From assembly GCA_034679985.1 (NCBI GenBank), contig JAXITR010000032.1, positions 1-25,611 on the forward strand: DNA of 25,611 nt, given 5' to 3'. Both the position numbers and the translations under genes were made by a program. Position 1 is the first letter of the stretch; every line of letters starts with the position of its first letter. The notes below the pieces were generated by a model. The model ran no database searches. It was not told the origin of the DNA and was given only the letters and a program-made list of their open reading frames with translations. Shown here piece by piece: positions 14,286 through 23,017 of this stretch. Origin of the DNA: CAMDTE01 sp034679985. GTDB lineage: Bacteria; Bacteroidota; Bacteroidia; Flavobacteriales; Schleiferiaceae.

Positions 14286-15029
14286 GTGTCTACCCCCAAC
14301 AACTCCCTACCCCAACACGTTGCCATCATCATGGACGGCAACGGCCGCTGGGCTAAAAAACAGGGGTTGCTCACGCGCGTACGCGGCCACGAATCCGGCG
14401 TAGAGGCCCTCCGACGCACCGCTACAGCAGCGGCAGAAATCGGAATCCGCTACCTGACGGTTTATGCGTTTTCGTCGGAAAATTGGGCCCGCCCCAAAAT
14501 GGAAGTAGACGCCTTGATGAGCATTTTGGTGAATGCGCTGCACAAGGAGCTGCCCACCCTTCAAGAGAACCGCATCAAACTGCACGCCATTGGCCGCCTG
14601 CAGGACCTCCCCGCCGTGTGCCAACGCCAGCTGAACGAGGTCATCGAAGCCACCGCCACCAACAACCGCATGACCCTCACCTTGGCCTTGAGCTACGGCA
14701 GCCGCGAGGAACTGGTGGACGCCTTCCAGCACGTGGCGCGTGAAGCCGCCGCCGGCCGTTTGCGCCCGGAGGATTTGGACGCCAAAACCGTGGAACGCTT
14801 TTTGTATACCTCAGGAATGCCGGACCCGGACCTCGTGATTCGAACCTCCGGCGAACAACGCATTTCCAACTTTTTGCTTTGGCAAATTTCCTACGCCGAG
14901 CTCTTTTTCACCCCGGTCTTGTGGCCGGATTTTGACCGACTGCACCTGGAAGAGGCCCTGGCCGCATACGCCGGCCGCGAACGCCGCAAAGGCCTCACCA
15001 GCGAACAAGTAGCCCCAAACGTGGCCTAA
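14286..15029 (+). CDS. uppS: Undecaprenyl diphosphate synthase (cis-prenyltransferase)
   Basis: The 247-residue protein makes C55 undecaprenyl diphosphate from farnesyl and isopentenyl diphosphates, the lipid carrier for peptidoglycan and surface polysaccharides. Signatures: HVAIIMDGNGRWAKKQG with catalytic Asp17, YAFSSENWARP, and the C-terminal RTSGEQRISNFLLWQISYAE followed by FTPVLWPDF. The reading frame extends back to 14208, but those 26 residues overlap porG and are absent from the family; GTG 14286 yields the normal N-terminus. bamA begins immediately after the stop codon with no gap, so the two are surely co-transcribed. Confidence 0.95.
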   Translation: MSTPNNSLPQHVAIIMDGNGRWAKKQGLLTRVRGHESGVEALRRTATAAAEIGIRYLTVYAFSSENWARPKMEVDALMSILVNALHKELPTLQENRIKLHAIGRLQDLPAVCQRQLNEVIEATATNNRMTLTLALSYGSREELVDAFQHVAREAAAGRLRPEDLDAKTVERFLYTSGMPDPDLVIRTSGEQRISNFLLWQISYAELFFTPVLWPDFDRLHLEEALAAYAGRERRKGLTSEQVAPNVA

Positions 15030-17564
15030 ATGACTTTCTCCGTGACCCTACCGTCCTCAAAAGCCGCCACCTCCCGTCGGTTCACTTGGTTTCCACTTGT
15101 AGGAGCCCTGCTCCTGGCCGTCTTCAACCCTTTTGGAACCCCTGCGGCCCGCGCCCAAGGCCTGGTAGGGCCCTCCACCGCGAACTACGTGCCCGGCATG
15201 GAGTACGAAATTGGCGGCATCCTCGTAACGGGCGCAGACCACCTGGACCCCAGCGTCATCCAGCTCCTGAGCGGCCTCACCGTGGGCGACCGCCTCACCC
15301 TCCCCGGCGAGAAAGTCACCAACGCCGTCAAGACGCTTTGGAACCAAAAACTGTTCGACAACGTCCAGATTTACGTGCACGAGCGCCAAGGAGACATCGT
15401 GTTCCTCACCATCGCCCTGCAACCCCTGCCCAAACTCTCCAAATTCTACTTCACCGGCCTCACCAAGGCCCAGCAGGACGCCGTTCGCGAGCTGATCCAA
15501 ATGCAACGCGGCGCCGTGGTGTCCGAAAACCTCAAAGTGACGGCCGCCAACAAAATCACCAAGCGCTACGTGGAAAAGGGCTACCCAGACTGCCGCGTGA
15601 ACGTGGTGCAAACGGTAGACTCCACCGCCACGGACCGCGTCATCTTGGGTTTTGACGTGAGCCTGGGCGTGCGCCTGCGCATCGCCAGCATTGATTTTGT
15701 GGGCAATCCCTCCTTTCCGGACGCCAAATTGCGCAGCAAATTCAAGGAAACACACCAGCACGCCGCCTGGAACATCTTCCAGTCTTCCAAGCTCTTGGCA
15801 GACAAATACGCCGACGACCAGCGCAAACTCATTGGCTTTTACAACACCAAAGGCTTCCGCGACGCCCGCGTGGTGCGCGACTCCTCCTACCGCACCGAGG
15901 ATGGTCTGCACCTGAAAATCTTCCTCGAAGAAGGCAAGCCCTACTTCTTCCGCAACATCTCCTTTGTGGGCAACGCCGAATACCCCACGGACGTGCTGGA
16001 ATCCATCCTCCGCATCCAAAAAGGCGAGCGCTACGACGCCAAACGCCTCTACGAACGCGTCAACGGCGACCCCAACTCCAACGACATCGCGTCCCTCTAC
16101 CTGAACAACGGCTACCTCTTCTCCAGCGTCATGCCCGTGGAGACGCGCGTGCAAAACGACTCCATCGACCTGGAAATCCGCATCCGCGAAGGCCGCCCCG
16201 CCACCATCAACAAGGTCACCGTCACCGGCAACGACCGCACCAACGACCACGTCATTTACCGCGAGGTCCGCACCCGCCCGGGCGACCTCTTCAGCCGCGC
16301 GGACATCCAACGTACCATCCGCGAACTGGGCCAGCTGGGGTATTTCGACGCCCGCAACGTCAACGTCACCCCCAAACCGAACGCCGAAACCGGAACCGTC
16401 GATCTGGAATACACCGTGGTGGAGCAGTCCACCAGCCAACTGGAACTCCAAGGCGGTTGGGGCGCCAATACCGTGGTGGGCACCTTGGGCCTGAATTTCA
16501 ACAACTTCTCCGCCCGCAACATCGGCAACAAAAAGGCGTGGAAGCCACTCCCCACCGGCGACGGCCAAACCATCAACCTGCGCGCGCAAACCAACGGCAC
16601 CTTCTTCTCCTCCTATTCCTTCAGCTTCACGGAGCCGTGGCTGGGCGGCAAAAAGCCCAATGCCCTGAGTGTCAGCGCGTACCACAACATCATGAACTCC
16701 AACGGCCGCACGGACTCGTTGGCCCAAAAAATCTCCATCACCGGCGTCTCCGTGGGCTTGGGCCGACGCCTCAAATGGCCAGACGACTACTTCACCCTCT
16801 TCCAACAGATGGAATTCCGTCGGTTCGACGTCAACAACTACCCGTTCATTGGCGGCGACTTCAAGCAAGGCATCATGCACGCCCTGGCCTACTCCTTTGT
16901 GCTTCGTCGGGACAACCGGGACTACCCCATCTTCCCCACCCGCGGAACCTCCTTCAACTTCACCCTAGAAGCCACCCCGCCCCTCTCCCTGCTGGACGGC
17001 CGAGACTACTCCAAGCTCACCGCCACCGAAAAGTACCGTTGGGTGGAGTACCACAAGTGGAAGATGACCTTTGACTCCTACGCCCTCCTGGCCAAAAACA
17101 CCGTCTTCCGCGGCTACATGGAATTCGGCATGCTGGGCATGTACAACGCCAACTACGGCTTGCCCCCCTTGGAACGCTACTACCTGGGCGGCGACGGTCT
17201 CCAAAACTTCGTGCTCGACGGCCGCGAAATCGTAGGCCTCCGCGGCTACCAAAACTACTCCCTCACGCCCAACGGCGGCGGCGCTCTCTACAACAAGCTG
17301 ACCGCAGAACTGCGCTACCTCGTCACCCCCAACCCCAGCGCCCAAATCTTCGTCCTTGCGTTTGCCGAAGCCGGCAACAACGTGGACCGATTCCGGGACT
17401 ACAACCCCTTCTACCTCAAGCGCTCCGCCGGCGTGGGCTTGCGCATCTTCATGCCCATGTTCGGCCTTCTGGGTGTGGACCTGGCCCACGGATTTGACCC
17501 CCAACCCGGCGCCCTCACCCCCAGCGGCTGGCGCACCCACTTCGTGATGGGGCAGCAGTTCTAA
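15030..17564 (+). CDS. bamA: Outer-membrane protein assembly factor BamA
   Basis: The 844-residue protein inserts beta-barrel proteins into the outer membrane. Residues 1-43 hold a signal peptide (LVGALLLAVFNPFGTPAARAQ). A series of POTRA domains follows (about 55-440; repeated patterns such as FYFTGLTKAQQDAVRELI, IDFVGNPSFPDAKLRSKF, ISFVGNAEYPTDVLESIL and VTVTGNDRTNDHVIYREV). The 16-strand Omp85 barrel takes up the rest, with the conserved LRGY motif at 737-740 and a terminal phenylalanine. Length and POTRA number fit Bacteroidota BamA. It directly abuts uppS and precedes two ompH/skp chaperone genes, the normal arrangement. A long antisense frame inside it is a composition artefact. Confidence 0.97.
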   Translation: MTFSVTLPSSKAATSRRFTWFPLVGALLLAVFNPFGTPAARAQGLVGPSTANYVPGMEYEIGGILVTGADHLDPSVIQLLSGLTVGDRLTLPGEKVTNAVKTLWNQKLFDNVQIYVHERQGDIVFLTIALQPLPKLSKFYFTGLTKAQQDAVRELIQMQRGAVVSENLKVTAANKITKRYVEKGYPDCRVNVVQTVDSTATDRVILGFDVSLGVRLRIASIDFVGNPSFPDAKLRSKFKETHQHAAWNIFQSSKLLADKYADDQRKLIGFYNTKGFRDARVVRDSSYRTEDGLHLKIFLEEGKPYFFRNISFVGNAEYPTDVLESILRIQKGERYDAKRLYERVNGDPNSNDIASLYLNNGYLFSSVMPVETRVQNDSIDLEIRIREGRPATINKVTVTGNDRTNDHVIYREVRTRPGDLFSRADIQRTIRELGQLGYFDARNVNVTPKPNAETGTVDLEYTVVEQSTSQLELQGGWGANTVVGTLGLNFNNFSARNIGNKKAWKPLPTGDGQTINLRAQTNGTFFSSYSFSFTEPWLGGKKPNALSVSAYHNIMNSNGRTDSLAQKISITGVSVGLGRRLKWPDDYFTLFQQMEFRRFDVNNYPFIGGDFKQGIMHALAYSFVLRRDNRDYPIFPTRGTSFNFTLEATPPLSLLDGRDYSKLTATEKYRWVEYHKWKMTFDSYALLAKNTVFRGYMEFGMLGMYNANYGLPPLERYYLGGDGLQNFVLDGREIVGLRGYQNYSLTPNGGGALYNKLTAELRYLVTPNPSAQIFVLAFAEAGNNVDRFRDYNPFYLKRSAGVGLRIFMPMFGLLGVDLAHGFDPQPGALTPSGWRTHFVMGQQF

Positions 17565-17599
17565 GCGGCACCAACGTTACCGAAGACCCTCCAAAAAAA

Positions 17600-17608
17600 T
17601 ATACTTTG
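17600..17608 (+). promoter_or_regulatory. Imperfect -7 box (TATACTTTG) before the first ompH
   Basis: The TA-to-TTTG spacing is one base too long for the consensus. It lies 3 nt before ATG 17612, resembling the other promoter-start arrangements in the window. Moderate support only. Confidence 0.35.
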
Positions 17609-17611
17609 CGC

Positions 17612-18184
17612 ATGCCCGTCATCAGCACAGCCCCATCCCGCGGTCACAACCGCCTGTCGCCCCGCCCCGCATTTCCCACCAAACTCCTTGCGGCCGTCGT
17701 TCTCCTTTTGGCCCTGACCTACAGCGCCTCCGCGCAACGTTTGGCCTACTGCAACACCCAGTACGTGTTGAACAAAATGCCCGAATACGCCCAAGCCAAA
17801 AAGGAAATCGAACGCGTCACCAAAGAATGGGAAGGCGAAGTCTTGGCCGCCCTGGACGAAGCCCAAGCCCTGGAACAAGCCCTTGAGGCGGAAAAAGTGC
17901 TCCTCACCAACGCCCTCCTCGCTGAACGCAAGAAAGCCGTTGAAGACAAGCGCGCGCAAGCGCGCGCCCTCCAAATGAAGTACTTCGGCCCCGAAGGCGA
18001 GCTGTTCACCAAGCAAATGGAATTGGTACGGCCTTTGCAAGACCAAGTTTTCAATGCCGTTCGCGATGTGGCCAAACGCAAAAAACTCGACTTCGTCTTT
18101 GACCAAGGCTCCGCCGTGGGCGTGCTCTACGCCGCAGAAACCAACGACATCTCCGACGAAGTCCTGGACAAGCTGGGGCGCTAA
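17612..18184 (+). CDS. OmpH/Skp-family periplasmic chaperone, first copy
   Basis: The 190-residue protein has a long N-terminal leader (about 41 residues, ending TYSASAQ), then the OmpH/Skp core: RLAYCNTQYVLNKMPEYAQAKKEIERVTKEWEGEV, two long charged coiled-coil arms (about 70-145), and the return strand KKLDFVFDQGSAVGVLYA. Skp trimers hold unfolded outer-membrane proteins for BamA, which is encoded just upstream. ATG 17612 is used; the TTG at 17606 lies within the promoter-like box. The paired second copy follows at 18351. The leader's basic, proline-rich start is long for a signal peptide, so a later start cannot be excluded. Confidence 0.9.
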   Translation: MPVISTAPSRGHNRLSPRPAFPTKLLAAVVLLLALTYSASAQRLAYCNTQYVLNKMPEYAQAKKEIERVTKEWEGEVLAALDEAQALEQALEAEKVLLTNALLAERKKAVEDKRAQARALQMKYFGPEGELFTKQMELVRPLQDQVFNAVRDVAKRKKLDFVFDQGSAVGVLYAAETNDISDEVLDKLGR

Positions 18185-18268
18185 AGCACCAACAACGCCA
18201 AAGCCCGTACCCACCTCCTAAATACCCGCACGCCCAATCGTTTAACGTTCCGATTAAAACCCAACTCC

Positions 18269-18276
18269 TATCTTTG
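18269..18276 (+). promoter_or_regulatory. -7 box TATCTTTG upstream of the second ompH
   Basis: Exact consensus, 74 nt before ATG 18351, giving the second ompH gene its own transcript with a leader of roughly 70 nt, unlike the near-leaderless genes elsewhere. Confidence 0.6.
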
Positions 18277-18350
18277 CCCACTAACGAATACCAAAGAACC
18301 TCAAACAGATCAAACGACAGCCGCACCGAAGCGGTCTCAACCCCACAATC

Positions 18351-18857
18351 ATGAAAAAAGTCCTCTTCGCCGCCGCTATCGCACTCTTCTCTGCTGCTCC
18401 CGCACTCGCCCAAAAAGTGGGTCACATCAACATCGACTCCTTGCTGGTATTGATGCCGGAATACAAAACCGCCATGGCCGACTTGGAAGCCGAGCAAGCC
18501 AAATTTGAGAACGAAGCCCGCGAAATGCAAGCCGAATTGGAAAAGAGCGCCGCTGCCATGCAAGCCGCATCGGTCAACTGGAGCGAATTGCGCAAGCAAC
18601 AGGAAACCAAGAGCTTGCAAGACGCCTACGCCAACATCCAATCCTACATGCAGAACGCCCAAGAGACCCTGCAAACCAAGGAAGTGGAAATGTTGACCCC
18701 CGTCTTGGAAAAAATGCAAAAAGCCATCGACGACGTAGCCACCGCCCAAAAGCTCGCCTACGTCATTGACTCCTCCCGCTCCAAGGGCGTTCTCGTCTAC
18801 CAAAAAGGCGGAGACAACCTCATGAAGGCCGTCAAAGCCAAGCTCGCCATTAAGTAA
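18351..18857 (+). CDS. OmpH/Skp-family periplasmic chaperone, second copy
   Basis: A 168-residue protein with a clean signal peptide (MKKVLFAAAIALFSAAPALAQ), then KVGHINIDSLLVLMPEYKTAMADLEAEQAKFENEA, coiled-coil arms with glutamine-rich heptads, and the closing LAYVIDSSRSKGVLVYQKGGDNLMK. It is the usual second member of the Bacteroidota ompH pair and probably a Skp-like holdase for BamA clients. It is preceded by its own promoter and followed by two strong hairpins before murI. Confidence 0.93.
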   Translation: MKKVLFAAAIALFSAAPALAQKVGHINIDSLLVLMPEYKTAMADLEAEQAKFENEAREMQAELEKSAAAMQAASVNWSELRKQQETKSLQDAYANIQSYMQNAQETLQTKEVEMLTPVLEKMQKAIDDVATAQKLAYVIDSSRSKGVLVYQKGGDNLMKAVKAKLAIK

Positions 18858-18858
18858 A

Positions 18859-18914
18859 CCGCGGCAATAGTGCCGCGGGGATCCCCCAACGGCGCTGACG
18901 CGCCGTTGGGGGAT
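18859..18914 (+). terminator. Two consecutive GC-rich hairpins after the second ompH
   Basis: Hairpin 1: 7-bp perfect stem 18859-18865/18872-18878 with a 6-nt loop. Hairpin 2: 15-bp perfect stem 18881-18895/18900-18914 with a 4-nt loop. They begin 1 nt after the ompH stop and end 50 nt before murI. There is no U-tract, so this may be a pause, a 3'-end stabiliser or a Rho-dependent site rather than a classical terminator. Confidence 0.6.
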
Positions 18915-18964
18915 ACACCCCCACTCCCTCCGATCGCCTTTCCGATCGCCCCATCCCTCGCCGA

Positions 18965-19792
18965 ATGCAAGCAACCCCCGACGGCCCCATTGGACTTTTC
19001 GACTCCGGCGTCGGCGGCCTCACCGTAGCCCGAGCGGTTGCTCAGCGCCTTCCGCACCGCCAACTCCTCTACTTTGGAGACACGGCACACCTTCCCTATG
19101 GCGACAAATCGCCCGAAGCCATACAATCCTACTCCATCGCCATTGCGGATTACCTCCTGGCCCGTGGCGCCGTAGCAATTGTTGTGGCCTGCAACACCGC
19201 ATCCGCCGTAGCCTGGGACGCACTCCGCGCGCACGTACCCGCGCACATCCCCATCATCAACGTCATCGACCCCGTCGTTGCTGCCGTAGCCCAAACCTAC
19301 CGCACCCAAACTACACCCCCCAACGTAGGCGTCATCGGTACCCGCGGGACCATTGGCAGCGGCATCTACCCCGCACGAATCAACGCCGCCGGCGTACCGG
19401 GAACCGTACACGCCCTGGCCACACCCCTCCTGGTGCCCATCATCGAAGAAGGCCTGGCGCACTCGGAAATCCTCCGTGCCACCCTCCACCACTACCTCGC
19501 GCAACCGGAACTCCAGGGCATCAACACCCTCATCCCCGGCTGCACCCACTACCCCCTACTCACCGACGAAATCCGCGCCTTTTTCGCCGCGCGCAACACC
19601 CCCATCACCCTGATCGACGCCCCCACCGTAGTAGCCGACGCGGTAGCCCGCGCCCTCGAACCCAACCGTCCAGCACCCACCGCCACCCCACACGCGCCGC
19701 ACCGCTTTTTTGTCAGCGACTACACCCCCACCTTCGAGCGAATCGCCCAACAGTTCTTCGGCGACGTCGTCACCCTGGAATTAGCAAACTGA
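18965..19792 (+). CDS. murI: Glutamate racemase
   Basis: The 275-residue protein supplies D-glutamate for peptidoglycan by cofactor-independent racemisation. The two catalytic cysteines are Cys76 in VVACNTAS and Cys193 in PGCTHYPLL, with Asp13-Ser14 in GLFDSGVGGL and the GDTAHLPYG motif also present. Length is normal. It ends the ompH-murI stretch, and its stop is 2 nt before the gamma-carbonic-anhydrase gene, so the two are co-transcribed. No -7 box was seen in the 50 nt upstream, only two copies of TCCGATCGCC; it may depend on read-through across the hairpins after ompH. Confidence 0.96.
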   Translation: MQATPDGPIGLFDSGVGGLTVARAVAQRLPHRQLLYFGDTAHLPYGDKSPEAIQSYSIAIADYLLARGAVAIVVACNTASAVAWDALRAHVPAHIPIINVIDPVVAAVAQTYRTQTTPPNVGVIGTRGTIGSGIYPARINAAGVPGTVHALATPLLVPIIEEGLAHSEILRATLHHYLAQPELQGINTLIPGCTHYPLLTDEIRAFFAARNTPITLIDAPTVVADAVARALEPNRPAPTATPHAPHRFFVSDYTPTFERIAQQFFGDVVTLELAN

Positions 19793-19794
19793 TC

Positions 19795-20322
19795 ATGGCC
19801 CTCGTACTTCCCGTCAACGGAATCGCCCCCACCATCCCCGCATCCTGCAAACTCCTCCCCACGGCCACCGTCGTGGGCGACGTCGTCTTTGGCGAAGAAT
19901 GCTCCGTATGGTTCAACGCCGTCGTCCGAGGCGACGTCAACCAAATCCGCATCGGAAACCGCGTCAACATCCAAGACAACGCCGTCCTCCACTGCACCTA
20001 CCAAAAATTCGCCACCACCCTCGGAAACAACGTCTCCGTAGGCCACAACGCCATCGTCCACGGCTGCACCCTCCACGACAACGTCCTCATCGGCATGGGC
20101 GCCATCGTGATGGACGGCTGCACCGTCGAGTCCAACTCCATCGTAGCGGCCGGCTCCGTCGTCACCCAGCACACCCACATCCCTGCGGGCGAAATCTGGG
20201 GCGGCATCCCCGCACGCAAAATCAAAGCCATCAGCCCAGAGCTTCAAAAAGGTGAAATTGAGCGCATTGCCCAAAACTACCTGATGTACAGTTCCTGGTT
20301 CGACGCCCCTACCCATCCCTAA
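19795..20322 (+). CDS. Gamma-carbonic-anhydrase-like left-handed beta-helix protein
   Basis: The 175-residue hexapeptide-repeat protein belongs to the YrdA/PaaY/CaiE gamma-CA group: SVWFNAVVRGDVNQIRIG, NRVNIQDNAVLH, VSVGHNAIVHG, LIGMGAIVMDG and WGGIPARKI. The three metal-binding histidines of the family are present (His66, His84, His89). Members are trimers with a Zn or Fe site between subunits; activity as a carbonic anhydrase varies, and some act as thioesterases. It follows murI by 2 nt. The 178 nt downstream to 20501 hold the nfu promoter and no gene. Confidence 0.92.
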   Translation: MALVLPVNGIAPTIPASCKLLPTATVVGDVVFGEECSVWFNAVVRGDVNQIRIGNRVNIQDNAVLHCTYQKFATTLGNNVSVGHNAIVHGCTLHDNVLIGMGAIVMDGCTVESNSIVAAGSVVTQHTHIPAGEIWGGIPARKIKAISPELQKGEIERIAQNYLMYSSWFDAPTHP

Positions 20323-20488
20323 CGGGGTGCAAGTTGGCCCTTTTTTGGCCCGACAATCGGTTATAAACGGATAGAAGCGTATAAAAACGACTAGCCCTGT
20401 ACTTTTCTGAATATCAGCTAACTGTGCTTTACTAAACGTTTGCACTAAAGCACCAAAAAAGACACGGTCGCCAATCCACCGAATACGC

Positions 20489-20496
20489 TAATTTTG
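20489..20496 (+). promoter_or_regulatory. -7 box TAATTTTG of nfu
   Basis: Exact TAnnTTTG, followed by 4 nt and ATG 20501. This implies a leaderless or nearly leaderless message. Confidence 0.6.
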
Positions 20497-20500
20497 GGGT

Positions 20501-21109
20501 ATGGAAATCAAACGCGTCCCCGTCAGCATCTACGCCGAATCGACCCCCAATCCCTCGGTCATGAAATTCGTCGCCAACAAAATGCTCATCGACCAAGACC
20601 ACGTCGAATTCCGCAACATCGAAGAAGCGCAACCCAGCCCCCTGGCCGTGAAGCTGTTTCACTTCCCCTTCGTCAAAGAAGTCTTCATTTCCAGCAACTT
20701 CGTCGCCCTCCACAAATTTAACGTCGTGGAATGGGACGACGTCGCCCAGGAAATCCGCCAATTCCTCACCGACTGGATCACCTCCGGCCAACCCATCCTC
20801 ACCGGCCCCGTTGCGCCCCGCAAAGACGAAGAATCGGGAGTTCAGGCCATCACGATGGACTCCCTCCCCACCGACCTGGGCGAGATCGAGCAACGCATCG
20901 TAGAAGTCCTGGACGAATTCGTCCGACCCGCCGTGGCACAAGACGGCGGCAACATCGCCTTCGTTGGCTACGCCAACAAGATCGTCACCGTCCAGCTCCA
21001 AGGCGCCTGCTCCGGCTGCCCCTCCAGCACCCTCACGCTGCAGTCCGGCATCAAAAACATCCTCCAGCGCATGCTCCCCACCCTGATCGACGACGTTGTC
21101 GCGGCCTAA
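20501..21109 (+). CDS. nfu: Nfu/NifU-like iron-sulfur cluster carrier
   Basis: The 202-residue protein has an N-terminal Nfu_N domain (about 5-92; YAESTPNPSVMKFVANK is diagnostic) and a C-terminal NifU-like domain (about 127-195) with the cluster-binding CxxC at Cys170 and Cys173 in GACSGCPSS. These proteins receive Fe-S clusters from the assembly machinery and pass them to target enzymes in the cytosol. It has its own promoter and is followed 25 nt later by pgi, which has a near-consensus box of its own (TACTTTTA, 21120-21127). Confidence 0.95.
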   Translation: MEIKRVPVSIYAESTPNPSVMKFVANKMLIDQDHVEFRNIEEAQPSPLAVKLFHFPFVKEVFISSNFVALHKFNVVEWDDVAQEIRQFLTDWITSGQPILTGPVAPRKDEESGVQAITMDSLPTDLGEIEQRIVEVLDEFVRPAVAQDGGNIAFVGYANKIVTVQLQGACSGCPSSTLTLQSGIKNILQRMLPTLIDDVVAA

Positions 21110-21134
21110 CCTACGGTCCTACTTTTAAGAATAC

Positions 21135-22721
21135 ATGAATCCGACGAAAACCCGCGCCTGGCAGGCCCTTGAGGCCCATTCCTTCTCCTTCAACCTGCAT
21201 TTGCGCGACCTCCTCACGGATCCTGCCCGCGTTTCGGCGCAAACCATACGCCTGGACGACCTCCTCCTCTTCGACTACTCCAAACACCGCGTCACGGAAG
21301 AAACCCTGGGCCTTCTGGAATCCCTCTTCGCAGAAACCGGCGCCGCCGAAGGGTTTCAGGCCATGCTTCGCGGCGACAAAATCAACGCTACCGAAGGTCG
21401 CGCCGTGTTGCACACGGCGCTCCGCGACCCCCGCACCGAACCCCTTCTGGTGGACGGCGTGGACGTTCGCGCGCTCGCCTCCGGCGAGCGCCACCGCATG
21501 TACGCCTTCGCCGACGCCGTCCGCGCCGGCCGCAAACGCGGCCACACCGGCCTGCGCTTCAACCACATCGTCAACATCGGCATTGGCGGATCCGACCTGG
21601 GCCCCCGCATGGCCTACGAAGCCCTCAAACCCTTCTCAGACCGCGACCTTCAACTCCACTTTGTCTCCAACGTAGACGGCGCTGACCTCCACGAATGCCT
21701 GCGGCAGCTGGACCCCGAACGCACCCTCTTCCTGGTGGCCTCCAAGACGTTCACCACCCAGGAGACCATGGCCAACGCGGAGGCCGCGCGCACCTGGCTC
21801 ATCCAGCAACTGGGCGACCCGGCCTGCACCGAAAAACACTTTGTGGCCCTGAGCACCAACGCGGAAAAAGTTGCGGCCTTTGGAATCACCACGGAACACA
21901 CCTTCGGTTTTTGGGACTGGGTGGGCGGACGCTACTCCGTATGGAGCGCCATCGGCATGCCCCTGTGCATTGCGATTGGATCGGAGCAATTCCAATCCTT
22001 CTTGGACGGTGCGCACCGCATCGACCGCCACGCCGCAGAGGCCCCTTTTCGCCAGAACATCCCGCAAATCATGGCGGCTCTGGGCATCTGGTACCGGAAT
22101 TTTTTAGGCGCCAGCAGCCACGCCGTTTTGCCGTACGACCAGTACCTGCACCGCTTTGCGGCCTACTTGCAGCAGGCAGACATGGAGTCCAACGGCAAAT
22201 CCGTGGACCGCGACGGGAACCGCGTTACCTACGCTACCGGACCCGTGGTTTGGGGCGAACCGGGCACCAACGGCCAACACGCTTTTTACCAATTGATCCA
22301 CCAAGGCACGGAATTAATACCGTCGGATTTCATTGCCAGCGTGCATCCGCAGCACCCGCTGCACGCCCACCACGCCAAACTCTTGAGCAATTTCTTGGCA
22401 CAAACCGAGGCCCTCGCATTGGGCCGGCCCACCGCCCCCACCCCCTACAAGGTATTCGAGGGCAACAAACCCACCTCCACCTTCCTCTTCGACGCCCTCA
22501 CCCCCTATGCCCTGGGCGCGCTGATTGCCCTCTACGAGCACAAAATCTTCTTCCAGGGCCACGTGTGGAACATCTACCCCTACGACCAATGGGGCGTGGA
22601 ATTGGGCAAGGAAATGGCCAACATCGTGCTTCCGGAACTGGAGGGCGACGGCCCCATCGGCGCTCACGACGCCTCCACTGCGGCCTTAATTGCGCACGTG
22701 CGGAGCTTGCAGCAGCAGTAA
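21135..22721 (+). CDS. pgi: Glucose-6-phosphate isomerase
   Basis: The 528-residue enzyme interconverts glucose 6-phosphate and fructose 6-phosphate in the cytosol, feeding glycolysis and sugar-nucleotide synthesis. It shows the sugar-phosphate-binding IGIGGSDLGPRMAYEAL, SKTFTTQETMANA, the PGI signature WVGGRYSVWSAIG, and GEPGTNGQHAFYQLIHQGTELIPSDF with the catalytic-region glutamate and histidine. The C-terminal GVELGKEM signature is also present. Length is normal for the long (E. coli-like) form. A TACTTTTA box lies 7 nt before ATG 21135. Confidence 0.97.
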   Translation: MNPTKTRAWQALEAHSFSFNLHLRDLLTDPARVSAQTIRLDDLLLFDYSKHRVTEETLGLLESLFAETGAAEGFQAMLRGDKINATEGRAVLHTALRDPRTEPLLVDGVDVRALASGERHRMYAFADAVRAGRKRGHTGLRFNHIVNIGIGGSDLGPRMAYEALKPFSDRDLQLHFVSNVDGADLHECLRQLDPERTLFLVASKTFTTQETMANAEAARTWLIQQLGDPACTEKHFVALSTNAEKVAAFGITTEHTFGFWDWVGGRYSVWSAIGMPLCIAIGSEQFQSFLDGAHRIDRHAAEAPFRQNIPQIMAALGIWYRNFLGASSHAVLPYDQYLHRFAAYLQQADMESNGKSVDRDGNRVTYATGPVVWGEPGTNGQHAFYQLIHQGTELIPSDFIASVHPQHPLHAHHAKLLSNFLAQTEALALGRPTAPTPYKVFEGNKPTSTFLFDALTPYALGALIALYEHKIFFQGHVWNIYPYDQWGVELGKEMANIVLPELEGDGPIGAHDASTAALIAHVRSLQQQ

Positions 22722-22952
22722 GGGGTAGGCGCCCCTAGCACTACTGTATTGAAAGGCTGGGTTGAACGGTTGGTTTTGCGGGCAAATCACCCTTGCCAAA
22801 TCCCGCGTAACCTTCCACATCCCTACATAATGGGCTTTTTACCCATTTAACCCGATTTTTTCCGTGAATTTTGGAACTAAGCTCCCTTCAGGAGCTCTGG
22901 AAACCTATTCTATGGACCTCTCGGAACCCCCTCACGCACTTCAAACCGTGCT

Positions 22953-22984
22953 AAAAAATAAACGCCTCCCACAGGGGGAGGCGT
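22953..22984 (-). terminator. Intrinsic terminator of the candidate sRNA
   Basis: Nine-base-pair perfect GC-rich stem, 5-nt loop and a T-rich run on the minus strand. Confidence 0.75.
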
Positions 22985-23014
22985 CGGGCCTAGGGAGCTA
23001 CCCTAGGGGAGGTG
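22953..23014 (-). ncRNA. Candidate small RNA with promoter and intrinsic terminator
   Basis: Read on the minus strand, the promoter is followed by about 60 nt containing two perfect hairpins. The first has a 7-bp stem (23007-23001 with 22995-22989, loop of 5). The second has a 9-bp stem (22984-22976 with 22970-22962, loop of 5) followed directly by TTATTTTTT, a canonical intrinsic terminator. No minus-strand protein gene ends here, so the terminator serves this short transcript. The 5' end is inferred from the -7 box and may shift a few bases. I cannot assign it to a known family; the CCTAGGG/CCCTAGG stem could be a regulatory hairpin. Confidence 0.72.
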
Positions 23015-23017
23015 ATG

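Noticed and set aside
15057..16880. 607-codon open frame antisense to bamA
   Set aside because: It lies entirely inside bamA, its product is a low-complexity valine/glycine/alanine-rich sequence with no recognisable domain, and GC-rich third positions routinely open such frames.
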